Source: Colletotrichum lupini (lineage: Eukaryota; Ascomycota; Sordariomycetes; Glomerellales; Glomerellaceae). Taken from it: DNA of 64,000 nt. The notes below the pieces were generated by a model. That model searched no databases. It had not been told where the DNA came from and saw nothing but the letters and a program-made list of their open reading frames with translations. Shown here piece after piece: positions 33,969 to 44,512 of the stretch (the first letter of the stretch is position 1; each line of letters opens with the position of its first letter). Where the stretch lies: positions 1,922,001 through 1,986,000 of the forward strand of contig NC_064682.1 in assembly GCF_023278565.1 (NCBI RefSeq), given 5' to 3'. The translations under genes were made by a program, and so were the position numbers.

Positions 33969-34544
33969 AGAGAAGTAGAAATGTACGAGTAGGAAGGTGA
34001 GGCCGCATCACATAATGGATGTGACTAGTGATTCTCATTGTCGGGCGTAGATCATGTCGGAAACGGCCGCGTATATTACCCATAGATTGCCATGTGTGGC
34101 ATGTATTAGTAGTGTAGCATCATTAGCATCACAGCCAACCGCAAAAGGGGGGCCTTGGGCATTTTGGCATAGACGCGAGATTATAAAAACGAATTTTGGA
34201 AACATTTAGCACAAAGACTTGCGGCACATGAGAATCTGAGAGTAATATAACATGATTCAATTCATTCGTCTATTCTTCCAGCTTCATTCGTCCTAATGGA
34301 CGCTCAAATACGGCTATCTGGCCTGGTATATACAATGCCCCTATTGCGAGGTGCATTCCAAGCGCCGATTCCTCTCTCACGACAGAATCTCCGTCTGTCG
34401 TGGCCGGCGGCGTCTCTGTATTTCCTCCTCTGATTAAAGTACGTAATGCTGGCCGTGCTCCTTCAGCTCTCATGCTGTCGCAGGATCTATGCAGCCACCT
34501 CTATTTGTTTCGCAATTCCAAGATGAAAAAAGTCATTGTCGGTT
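33969..34544. other. Convergent 3' regions of the DHCR24-like and ERG13 genes
   Basis: These 576 AT-richer bases between convergent stop codons contain likely 3' untranslated regions and nothing else recognisable. Confidence 0.5.
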
Positions 34545-36315
34545 TCATGCCTTGACGCTGTAGGAACGCTGGAACTTGTCGTTAACCTTCTCCAGGTAGT
34601 ATGTACCGGGGGTGATGGTGGAGGCGTCACCCTTGGGGGTGAAGTCCTTCTGGAGGTGAGCCTGGTGGCGGAGGTCGCAGAACTGGAGAGATGTTGTCAG
34701 TAAATTCTCACTTGGGGGCATTGCATTGGGGAAGGAAATTGCTTACAGCCTCGTAGGTCTCGGGGGCAAGCTTGGTGCGGGCCTCGAGTCTGGCGGGAAT
34801 GTCGAGCACCTTGGCGAGAGGAGTGACGTCTCCGTTGATGCGGAAAGACAGGAAGCTAGCAGCCAGACCGGAGCCGTAGCTGAAGACACCAACGCGCTTG
34901 TCCTTGAGAGTGGCAGCGTCAACGTAGGAGAGCAAGCTGGCAATACCGCCCCAAACGGAACCGCAGTACATGTTGCCGAGGAGAGTGGCGACCTGGGCAC
35001 CAGGAGCGACTCTCTCCTGGTACTTCTTCTTGGTGAGACCCATGAAGGTCTTCTCGACGACCTTGTCGGTCAGCGACTTCTCGTAGTCCATGTCGCGGAG
35101 CTCGGGGGCGACCTCGGCGAAGACGGGTGAGTCGGCATCGGCGAGGTAGTCGTGGTAGAGCAGGCGAGCGTACGACTTGGCGACGAGCTTGCAGTTGGGA
35201 GCGTGGAAGGAGAAGTAGTCGAATCTGTCAAGGCTGGTCTTGGGGATCTTGGACTCTCCGTTGGTGGCTCCGCTGCCGTTGGCGTGGCCGTTGGCAGCCT
35301 TGGCGAGCTTGGCCTCACGCTTGTTGTACTCGCGGTAGGCAGCATCCAGAGCCTTGGTGTAGCAGGTCAAGGAGTAGTGACCATCGACGTAGGGGTACTC
35401 GCTGGTGAGGTCGGGCTTGTAGAAATCGTAGACGTGGGACATATAGGTACCACGCAGACCAGGCTCCAGAACAACGGGAGCGTTGGGGCCAACAAGCATG
35501 GCGACTGCGCCAGCGCCTCCAGTGGGGCGGGCGTTACCCTTGGCGTAGAGGGCAATGTCACCAGCGACAACAATGGCATCACGGCCGTCCCAGGCGGAAG
35601 ACTCGATCCAGTTGACAGAGTTAAGGAAGGCGTTGGTACCTCCGTAGCAGGCGTTGACAGTGTCGACACCCTCAATGTTGGTGTTCTCGCCGAAGAGTTG
35701 CATGAGCACAGTCTTGACGGACTTGGACTTGTCCAGGAGAGTCTCAGTGCCGACTTCGAGGCGACCAATGGAGTTGGTGTCAATGTTGTACTTCTTGATC
35801 AGGTTGGAGGTGACGGTCAAAGCGAAGGAGTAGATGTCTACAAAAAGCGCGACAGATTAGAGCAAGCACCGGGTTTAGGGAGAAGCAGGCGGAGCTCACC
35901 CTCGCGGTCGTCGCAGAAGGCCATCTTGGTCTGACCAAGGCCGATGGTGTACTTGCCGGCGCTGACGCCATCGAAAGTCTCAAGCTCGGTTTGCTCGACA
36001 TACTAGACGACGGGAAGCAAACAGGTCAGTACAATGCTCTCAGAATCTTGTGAGAGCTTCAACAAGGAGCGGGCTTTTAACCCGCCCGAGCCTGGGGTGG
36101 GAGATTGAGGAGGGGTAATTCTGGCAGTGCTGGCGTGTGGATTGCGATTTCGGCGCTGAGGGGCAGAGCGCGGATTTTTTTTTTCTCTCCCCTTTCGCTC
36201 TCCCTCTTCCAGCAATTTGGCGGTGGCGCAAAAAAAAAAGCATGGTGAGACCAACCTGGTTGGGGAAGTAGATTTCGATGGCCTTGATGCCAATGTTCTC
36301 AGGTCTGGAAGCCAT
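34545..36315 (-). CDS. erg13: Hydroxymethylglutaryl-CoA synthase
   Basis: HMG-CoA synthase condenses acetyl-CoA with acetoacetyl-CoA to HMG-CoA, the step before HMG-CoA reductase in the mevalonate/ergosterol pathway. Four exons, 36256-36315, 35900-36002, 34747-35837 and 34545-34682, encode 463 residues, the usual cytosolic length. Catalytic residues are visible: Glu82 ([18 protein letters not shown]), Cys118 ([20 protein letters not shown]) and His266 ([11 protein letters not shown]). [16 protein letters not shown] and the acyl-CoA-binding [16 protein letters not shown] are also conserved. The last exon supplies [16 protein letters not shown], so an apparent stop just after SNFLPQ is intronic. 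The first intron is long (253 bases) and T-rich. There is no mitochondrial presequence, so the enzyme is cytosolic. Confidence 0.97.
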
Positions 36316-39300
36316 TTTGGGCGGCGCGATCGAGCAGATTGTGATTTTGGGAGAATTGAAGTCTACGAAAAGACTGAAGGGTTAGCCAGAAAGACTTATT
36401 TTTGAACTCCCAAACACCATTCACCGCCGTTTCAACGCGCCTGGCAAACAGGTCGCCAAAGGTGCCCAATATGCAGAATCAGGACAAGGATGTTCCAGCA
36501 CCAAGGAGGGGACGGGAAGAAGAGGGGGAGGGGCAGTGAATTCGGGCCCAACGCACCTATTGGTAGAGGGTGGTCGTCTTTCCGTGAAGGACCAAAGTGT
36601 GTGTTGGAGAGAGTTTGGGAGGATTAGGAGGACGAGGAAGGAAGAGTAGGAGGGAGTAAGAAGAAGAGGAGGGAAGAAGCTATGAATGAGAAGAAATCAG
36701 GAGAGGGAGGCAGTGGGTAAAAAGATGTTGGGACGGAGACGAACGGGAGGCAGCAGCAGCAGTAGTAACAGCAAGAAGAGGGTCCAGAGGTCGAAGTGGT
36801 GCCGTGGTGGAAGGGGCGTTTATCTTTTTTTTCTTAATTCTCTTCTTCTGTTTATTCCCACTGCCCTGCAGATGATAGGAGCAGACTAATGGCGGCATAG
36901 GCAAAAAAAAAGGTACGGGGGAGTGATTTAATATTAAATCCCCACTGACGTCGCAACACACCATACAGCCAGACCATTGACCAAGGGCGAAAACGAGCTA
37001 GGTATCCGTTGAAGGGTGGGATCATAGTCATACTCATACACCACAGGTTCATGGACCATAGACCACGGAGGGAATGGATGTACACCCGACTACTTCCTAG
37101 ACGCGGGATGGGAGGGGACTGGTGCTACGAGTACAAGTTCTGGTCTGAACTGCTGCGACTGCGACTGGAACTGGACGCGCATCAACAAGTAGCAACATCC
37201 CAGGCCAAGTATAGCCACCCGCTGTCCGGCGTCTACCTCGGACAGGAAAGACCATTCGCTCACTCTCCCCGTCTGCATTACCTTCCCTGGACAGCAACAG
37301 TAACGAGACGCCCGAAACCCCCGGTGGGAAAGAGCCCAGGAACGAACACCGGTGGCGGCGCAGACTGGCAGTGTGCGACCTGGACTTGTGTGACAACCGG
37401 TGGCTTGGGTTGGGGAAGAGGGAGTGTGCGGGCTGCGCGCGCAGTCAATTCGGTGCAATGCCCAGCCCGATCCAGGTTTCCGAAGATTTATCCCTCCGAA
37501 TGAGCGCATGTATCCGTACTTAGTCTTGCTTCAAGCTGTCTGCGTGCTGATCTGCCTGTATAACTTTTCAATATCGAGTCATCTGCTCTGTGGTATTCTC
37601 GACTGAACAATGTGATGATGTTGCCGTATTCCGAACAATTAAGATTGGAAGCCAGGACCCTTGGAGACAAGGTACTGCTATCGTTATCATGCTTATCTGG
37701 CGCTGCGCCAACGACCCTTCCTCTTCTTGCCTCGCCTCGCCTCGACTGCGGACTCGGCGCGTTCGCAAACTTGGCGTATCTCTCTTCACCTCGGTCTGCA
37801 CTAGCACACGTTTGCCTTGGCGTTGGAGAATTGTCTTGTTTGTTCTAGCAGCGGCATGACGAGGTGTACAAGTACAAGTAGCAAACGTTCTCTGTAAGCT
37901 AAGGTAATTAGCAGCTCGCTACATACCCAGGTGAGGCGAGAGATCAACGACATATCGCGCCAGGGAAATTGAGACACCGATAACCCTGACAAGTCGGTTG
38001 GATGGTCTGTTGGGCCTATTGAGTCGGCTGCCATGTTTCCAAGCTTGCCAAAGATATCTGTTCGGTATTGTATCGCTTGAGCTGAAGCTTAACACAGCAA
38101 CAAAACATCAACACAACGGAGGAGGAGAGGACCCCGGTAGGCCTGGTAAAGTAGATAAGGTTGCGACGGACCCTGCGTCCGGAATGCAGTGAGGTCGTAC
38201 AAGCACAATGCCCGACTGACAAGAAACATGCAGGAAGAAACACACTCGTGGTGCTGCTGCTGCTGAATGATTGATGGATCGAGTTGGAGGGGGACGGTGC
38301 TCTACTGTGTGGGTGGGCAGGAACCTCACCACCTCACCTTCCGTTGTGTGCCCGGTGAGAAGGAAGGCAAATCTTACTTATGGTACCATCACCGCCAAAA
38401 GATGGGAAATGGCGTTTCCCAGGTCCCCCCTCCCCCTCACCCCCTCCATCCATCGGTACGTACCTGCCTGAACATTTTCGCATCGCATCGTCTTCGCCCA
38501 CCTCATTCGGAATGTCTGGTGGGGTCCAAGTACAGTCAAGCGGGGCCGAAAGCCAAAAGGTACCTTATCAATCTGCCCCTCCATCAAAGGTACCATTTCG
38601 ATGGATACTTTCAAGAGGCAAGTTTGACTTGCGACAAGTACCCAGCTGTACCTTGCCGAGCTCTCGCACACACTTTTCTCCATCGGAGTGATGAGATTTT
38701 CAAACAGACGAAAAGAGTCTTCCGTCCTGCTTCTCTGCTCAGCTTTGGCTCAGAGCTGGATCGCTACCTGGCCAAAGCAAGACGGACGGCATCTCGGAAC
38801 GAAGCGTTTGATGCCTGTCTATCCGACTGTCGCGGCATCAGCCTTGCACGACGGATAGCTCCCTTATTGCAAGCAAAGAGAGTATCTGAATAGGCCACCA
38901 AAGCTTTCTCGAGACAGCTCAAGCTCGTCTGCACTGAGACATGGAAACGGCTCAACGTGGTGAGAGACTTTTTCCCCCTCCAGCCCCGCGGTTACCCCCT
39001 TCCGTACCTTGGCGTCGCCTGTCTCAAGTACGGAGGTATTGGCGTAAAACATGTGAAGTGACAAGCAGGTTGGCAGGAGTCAGTACACGGAGAGATGCAG
39101 AGATCGAGGTACTTGATAACATGGCAGGCCTTGTACTTTGCTTCTAGTGCTCCGAGAATGCTTCGTGTTCCATATATTGAGGATCCACTGGACCGGGCCG
39201 CAGACGCTTCTTGAGGCCAGCAACGCGGCAATTAGAAGCATGCTGCGTGCCATGGCAGCCAGAAGAAGTTCAAGGGTCAAATAGGCTGAACAGGCGGTGC

Positions 39301-41423
39301 AAGCCAGCCATCCGAGGAACGCAATCGGCAGCCCTGAGGCGCTTATTCGACATTTCGCTCATGATCTTGGTCATTGAAGCAGGAGATTCAATACAAGTTC
39401 AGGGGACCAGTTGTCACACAGCAACTCAAGCTCGAACGACAACAAGACCCATTCGTCAGGCGTCAGTTCGAAGTCCCTCAAGTAAAAAGACCCCGTGCAA
39501 CTCCAGCGGTTTCTCGTCGAAGAAGGAAAGTTCTGGTAGGGCAGGGCTTCTTACGTCAGGGCAATATTCGCTCGCCTCTGCCCCTCATCTCTCACTCTAT
39601 CACGGAAGGCGAATCGCATGACCCCGCCAGTTGCGGAAAGATTGCGGATACTCTTTGGGGCTTTTCTGCAACGACGGCAGCTGCAGAGAATCATTCTTTC
39701 ACTCGGCGGCATATACTGTGCAGTAAGTGCGCCTGGCTTCTCAGGTCCCCAGACTTGGCCAGGGCGTCATCCAGGATGAGACGCTGCGCTTGCCCCGAGG
39801 CGTGCATCCAGAACTGCAGTTGATTTGGTCAAGTTCTAATTAGGATTAGCCCCTTCTGCTCGTTGACGATTCATCGTTTGATAGCTCCATCTTCAACAAC
39901 ACCACGGCCATCTCTGGCGTTGACTCGCTAAGCTTGTTCAGTCTAGCTTGATGCAAAACGGCCATGCATCCCGATGTTGACATTTCCAATTTGCTTTTCG
40001 CCGACAGGAATTTGCCTAGTCGTACTACCAATACCATTCACCAAGCAGCTAGAGCGAGCACAGGCACAGGCACGGAAGAGTCTTATGGGAACACAAAAAG
40101 GCACAGGCACATGCGTCTGACTGCAGAACTGCAAGGGCAGCAAGCAGCTTACCAGGCGTGCTAGGGTAACGGAAGACTAAGGGCTGACAGGCAGGCCAGT
40201 CACCAAGCCACCGCATCGCGGAAAATCCAAACACAACTACGAGGCTTCATTCTCACCACCATAACCACGTGTTATTGGTGATGGTGTTCGCGTACATCGT
40301 GGCTGAGCTTCCTGTCCTCGCCATACCCACGTTGGGGAGCAGGTGCAAGGCCCGGCCAAAACTCCGCAGAGACCAGAGACAAGCGAACAAACTAAATAAG
40401 ATTCGCACAGATTTCGTTCGTGCCGCATGTGCGCATCTCGTCAGCGACAAGCATGTCGACATTTAGACCCTGTACAACTGGACAGTTTCGCCTCGCCAGA
40501 CGCACATCGATACGTAAGAAGAAAGAGGGAATAAACAAGAGACGTGAGACCTTTTCTGGGGATCACATCCTTGCAGCCCATCTCTCTCCCACCAACCCCA
40601 TACTCTGAACTCCGACTGAGTGACTGGCGGTTGCTACTCCGTACACAGTAGATCGACTGCGACCAAGATATGGTATGGCATCCCACGCTTTCAACCTCGC
40701 ATCGCCGCGTCGGTCCTCCGAACGATGGCCCCTCCCGGCGGATATCCACAATGGGACCGCCCCGCGTAACGACATGTCACAAGCAGCTGGCGGCTGGCCC
40801 CTTCTCGTAGTCTCTCTCTTCAGCCTCGAACTCCGAGGCTCTTAGACCGAGCGTGACAACCATCACGTCGTCCAAGAAAAAAATTCTCTTTTTAACCCCT
40901 CGTTCTTCATGCCCTGCAACCCGAACCGCACCGCATCGGTCTCGCATCGGCCCTCTTGCCCAGGTTTGCATGGTCCGGCCCCTCCCCTCAGTTTCCAGTT
41001 TTCTCCAGTTTAGGAACCGTCGCCATTCCTTGCGCAGCGATCAAATGTACAGCACGGCAAGGCAAGGCAGAGGCACTTACTCGGCACGGACATGGACATC
41101 CTTCATCGTCTGAAGATCTTGCCCTTGAAACACTGTCAGATGTATTGTGTCCCCGTTCTATTAGCTCGGGAACCGCATGCATCTAGGACACAACCCATCC
41201 AAGGTTTATCGAACCATTGATGATGACACTCTGCCTTAGCTGGCCCGCTTCTCTGCCGCTGAGACCCTAGAGTTGCATCTTCCCCGTTTTCCAGTGACTT
41301 GCTTCCAGAAGCCTGCTACGAAGTTGTTGTCAGCATTCGCCTTCCAAACCTTCAGCGCAGACTACGGGTGTAACACAATACAGCTGTCTGTGAATATTAT
41401 CAACTTAGCATGCGCACTCTGGC
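36316..41423. other. Gene-poor interval, left part
   Basis: These 5.1 kb lie between the ERG13 start and the second 5S gene. The first few hundred bases are the ERG13 promoter and leader, purine-rich on this strand. Beyond that I find only short or domain-free open frames, including a 208-codon frame at 38267-38893 that looks random. The interval includes TACTCCGTA at 40635-40643. No transposon remnant is recognisable by eye. Confidence 0.55.
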
Positions 41424-41542
41424 ACATACGACCATACCTATTGGAAAACTCGGGATCCCGTCCGCTCTCCCATAGATAAGCCAATGAGGGCCGGATTAGT
41501 AGTTGGGTCGGTGACGACCAGCGAATACCTGGTGTTGTATGT
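41424..41542 (+). rRNA. 5S ribosomal RNA gene, dispersed copy 2
   Basis: This 119-base gene is 115/119 identical to the copy at 11783. It starts ACATACGACCATACC and ends GTATGT, so helix I is fully paired here. The internal control region AGTAGTTGGGTCGGTGACGA is intact. A five-T run (41541-41546 region) ends transcription, and an AATATTAT element lies about 30 bases upstream, where Neurospora 5S genes carry a TATA-like signal. This copy looks functional. Confidence 0.95.
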
Positions 41543-41711
41543 TTTTGACGTTTTGACCTGTTCTTGCGGGGCATCTTTTTTTAAGGCAGTGTTGTCCCCT
41601 CCTAAGCAGCAAATCTTACCTCACATCTCATTGCATTTTCCGCACATACTCTGCCCAGTCCTTCAGGCTTCATTAAGAAACTTCGTCGGGAGTAGTGTGA
41701 ATGTATATTTT

Positions 41712-42456
41712 CTACTTATCTCGAAGACCCAGAATAGTCCAACTCGGAATGATGGTAGCGCTTGATTGACTTGCAAGATTCACGCTCCCCGCTGCTCCCC
41801 GCTGCTCCCCACGACTGAAATCCCCTTTTGATTCACCTTTGGCAGTATTGTCATGCTTGATAACCCTATATCTAGCATCCTCAGTCTCAAGCCTCCCATG
41901 CAGACTTTCCGCAAGCTTCTCTAGCTCCTCGCTCGATGGCGCTCCCTCCACGTAAATCTCGTCTCCCTCCCAGCCACTCAGAGGATAGAACAGTAGAACG
42001 ATAAGCGAATCCTTCAGTAACGGCATCTGTCTGGTAAAGACGACATCCGCGAGAAATCGGCCCAGTTCAAGCACTCCTACTGCCACGGGGACAGCGAACT
42101 TCGCCCGTCGCATTGCGGTTGTCCCCGAGCTCGCTGCTGCGCGCTGTGGACCGCATCTTGATCCCTTCATGAGATTAAGGATGTCAGCCCGGTACAGTAG
42201 GTGCTGCATATGCGTCGATCAGTTCGCCGTCGCTTTGTTGGTGGCTCGGTTTCCTGGGCGTTCTCCGTGCTCAGTCTTGAGGATATACTATAGTAAGCTG
42301 GGCTAGCCGGTCGTCACTGTCCTCGTGATGTGTCCGTCTCTCCCGGTCGAATGCCTCGAAGACGTCGGCATCGTAGGGGTTGTTCTTGTCAGTGTCAATC
42401 CTCTCGTGGAACTGAAGGACGGGTCCGGCAACTGCGGCGACTGCGATATCCCAGTA
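41712..42456 (-). pseudogene. Hypothetical protein fragment, probably degenerate
   Basis: Two minus-strand blocks look like real coding sequence but lack a proper 5' end. The upstream block (42289-42456) reads PVLQFHERIDTDKNNPYDAD, then VFEAFDRERRTHHEDSDDRL. It can be spliced over an 85-base intron (42204-42288) to a second block beginning HLLYRADILNLMKGSR. The second block continues with KFAVPVAVGVLELGRFLADV, VVFTRQMPLLKDSLIVLLFY and SSEELEKLAESLHGRLETED, and reads to a stop at 41712. No ATG precedes the first block before an in-frame stop at 42457-42459, and no clear upstream exon was found. The last codons run over a GC-rich decamer repeat. I do not recognise the family. It may be a truncated gene or one whose first exon I missed. 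Confidence 0.4.
41784..41810 (+). repeat. GCTCCCCGCT decamer tandem repeat (2.7 copies)
   Basis: A 10-base unit, GCTCCCCGCT, is repeated 2.7 times inside the 3' part of the degenerate coding fragment. In that frame it encodes a low-complexity segment. Confidence 0.7.
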
Positions 42457-44512
42457 TCAATCCGAAGTGGGTGGCTTCGACAGACTGACATCCGGGGATG
42501 ATTGCTGACGCTCCGGCTTCTTCGTTATCGGCACATGGGCGTTACTATAGAGTAGACGATCAACGTCATGGCAAAATATTTCAGTAGATAGAGGCGTAGG
42601 CAGAGTTGTCCATTGATATTCGCATATCACTCGGAGTCAGCTGGTCATCTCATATAGCGTCCTCACGATAAATCAGCTCGTCTACGTGTTGTCGATAGGA
42701 ATCCAGGAGATATTGTTCTTGCCGTTATTGGTACTCCATCCTCATCATATGGCCGACGTCTGAATATAGAAGGATCCCAGATCCTATAAGAAACGCGGAC
42801 TACGTGTGATTATAAAGCTCGGAACGAGACAGCAGCCTGGTAAGAATTACACAAGTCGGCCAAGCAATGCCATGATACACTGGTCCCAAGCTAGATAAGC
42901 TTCGGTTAAAAATCAGGTCATTATGCACATTGCTACAGTTAAGCCCAATGTCGCCGTCTAAATATCGACTCAACATTACGAGAGAACAGACTAAGCTTAC
43001 GTATATACGAAAGGGTCGTTCACGCACGAGACGACGGAGATATGGTCAAGCCTTCTCATGACAAACATAACATTGCGAATTGTTACAAAGGCCTCTGACA
43101 ATTTATCTCACAAAGTTCCTTTCTTTCATCAATGTATCGTACCTCTCAACAACAGATGTGTGATACGGAATGCATATCCCCTCACTATGTAGTCTGCTTG
43201 CTTGCTATTAGTTATAAGTTGGTCGATGAGCTTCCCGCTATTTTGGATTATGTTAGGCACTTGTTCCGAGTAGACCTGCCTCATATTATAAGGAACAAGT
43301 TGCGCGGGCCTGAAGACTACGGTCTGTATTTACAATGGGTCTAAGAAGCCTGGTGAAGATTACACAAGCTGGTAATCGGTGACAAAACTCACCATCTTCT
43401 CCAAGTGACACCTGAGTAAGCAAACGTATGGACACGAGAGAAGTACTATGGGGCCGATAGGCTCAGAATCGAATAGATTTCTGGAGACCCTTGGCTCATG
43501 GCCTAATTCTATGTTAAGCTCGTGCTACTTGAGATACGGTGAGGAATCCCTTGAAAGCAGAGATCTGACGACCATGTTTCGCAGCCTTTGCCCTTATCCC
43601 TTTCTTTTAGGCTTGAGGTGGAGAAATCAGACGATGATTCCTAAGTAGAGTCATTGAAGCTCTTTGCACCGCATAAGTATAGAGACGGTCAGAAGAAGTA
43701 GCAAGACGAACATTGATCCACGGCGGAGCCGGAAGTGATAAACCCAGTTTATGAAGGTCGTCTGCAACTTCACTTGAAAGGACATATTGAACGATTTACT
43801 TACTCGCATCTTCCGAATGCCGCTGCGGGATCGAGAAACGTGGTCTACTTCTGAATGCGGCCTGACAGAAATGCTCTGCGATATTTACGTACAGCAATGC
43901 CTAAAGAAGGGGCAAGTTCTGAAGTTTTGATGATTTCAGTAGAATGCTGCCGGCAGAATGAGTATTCTCTGATCAATGAAGATATCTTCAGGCTGGCCGG
44001 ATGCGCCCACCCTACGAGGCAGGATTCAGAGGAGACGAGAATGCTCGAGCAACCAGTTTGTGCCTTTAGAGTCCAAATCGACTAAGCTGATGAAGCGACT
44101 GAGCACACAGTCGTCAGTTGTTGATGGCAGCCATTGTGGTGCTAGTCCAAACGCGAGCAGGCACGAGGGTTTCTAAGTCTGGCCAACGTTGACAATATCA
44201 TTTACTTTGTTCAATGGCCTAGATGGTTCGTTGACAATCACAATCTCATTGTATCTTTTTTTATGGCTTGTTTATTCGCCTACTGTTCTACGCTAGAAGA
44301 TGGACATTAACCATGCATTTCTTTCTAGGCTCGATGAAATCAGAATGAAACCCTTGGAAGATGTAACGCTATGACATGGGATCGCAGTTCTCCTCCGGAT
44401 CTCCCCATCTAAACCGGCCGCCCGGACGCCGGTTAATGCAAAAGAAGAAGTATACAGAAACGGCAAAGAAACAAACGCCTCAAATACATTGTGGTGCAGG
44501 GTTCCAGCTTTC

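Larger units (their letters stand above)
41543..44512. other. Gene-poor interval, right part
   Basis: Apart from the coding fragment at about 41712-42456 these 3 kb show no recognisable gene. The stretch 42.5-44.3 kb is AT-richer than its surroundings and full of stops in all frames, as in decayed sequence. A short imperfect repeat (GCCTGGTAAGAATTACACAA near 42835, GCCTGGTGAAGATTACACAA near 43347) may be the remains of something duplicated. Confidence 0.5.

Noticed and set aside
34708..34740. An in-frame stop shortly after SNFLPQ in the ERG13 reading frame
   Set aside because: It lies in a 64-base GT-AG intron; splicing restores [14 protein letters not shown] and the normal HMG-CoA synthase length.
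38267..38893. A 208-codon open frame in the gene-poor interval
   Set aside because: It has no recognisable domain, mixed composition and no supporting splice or leader signals. Frames of this size occur by chance in GC-rich DNA.
42831..43375. Imperfect repeat GCCTGGTAAGAATTACACAA / GCCTGGTGAAGATTACACAA
   Set aside because: The similarity is limited to about 26 bases, with no terminal inverted repeats or target-site duplication, so a mobile element cannot be claimed.
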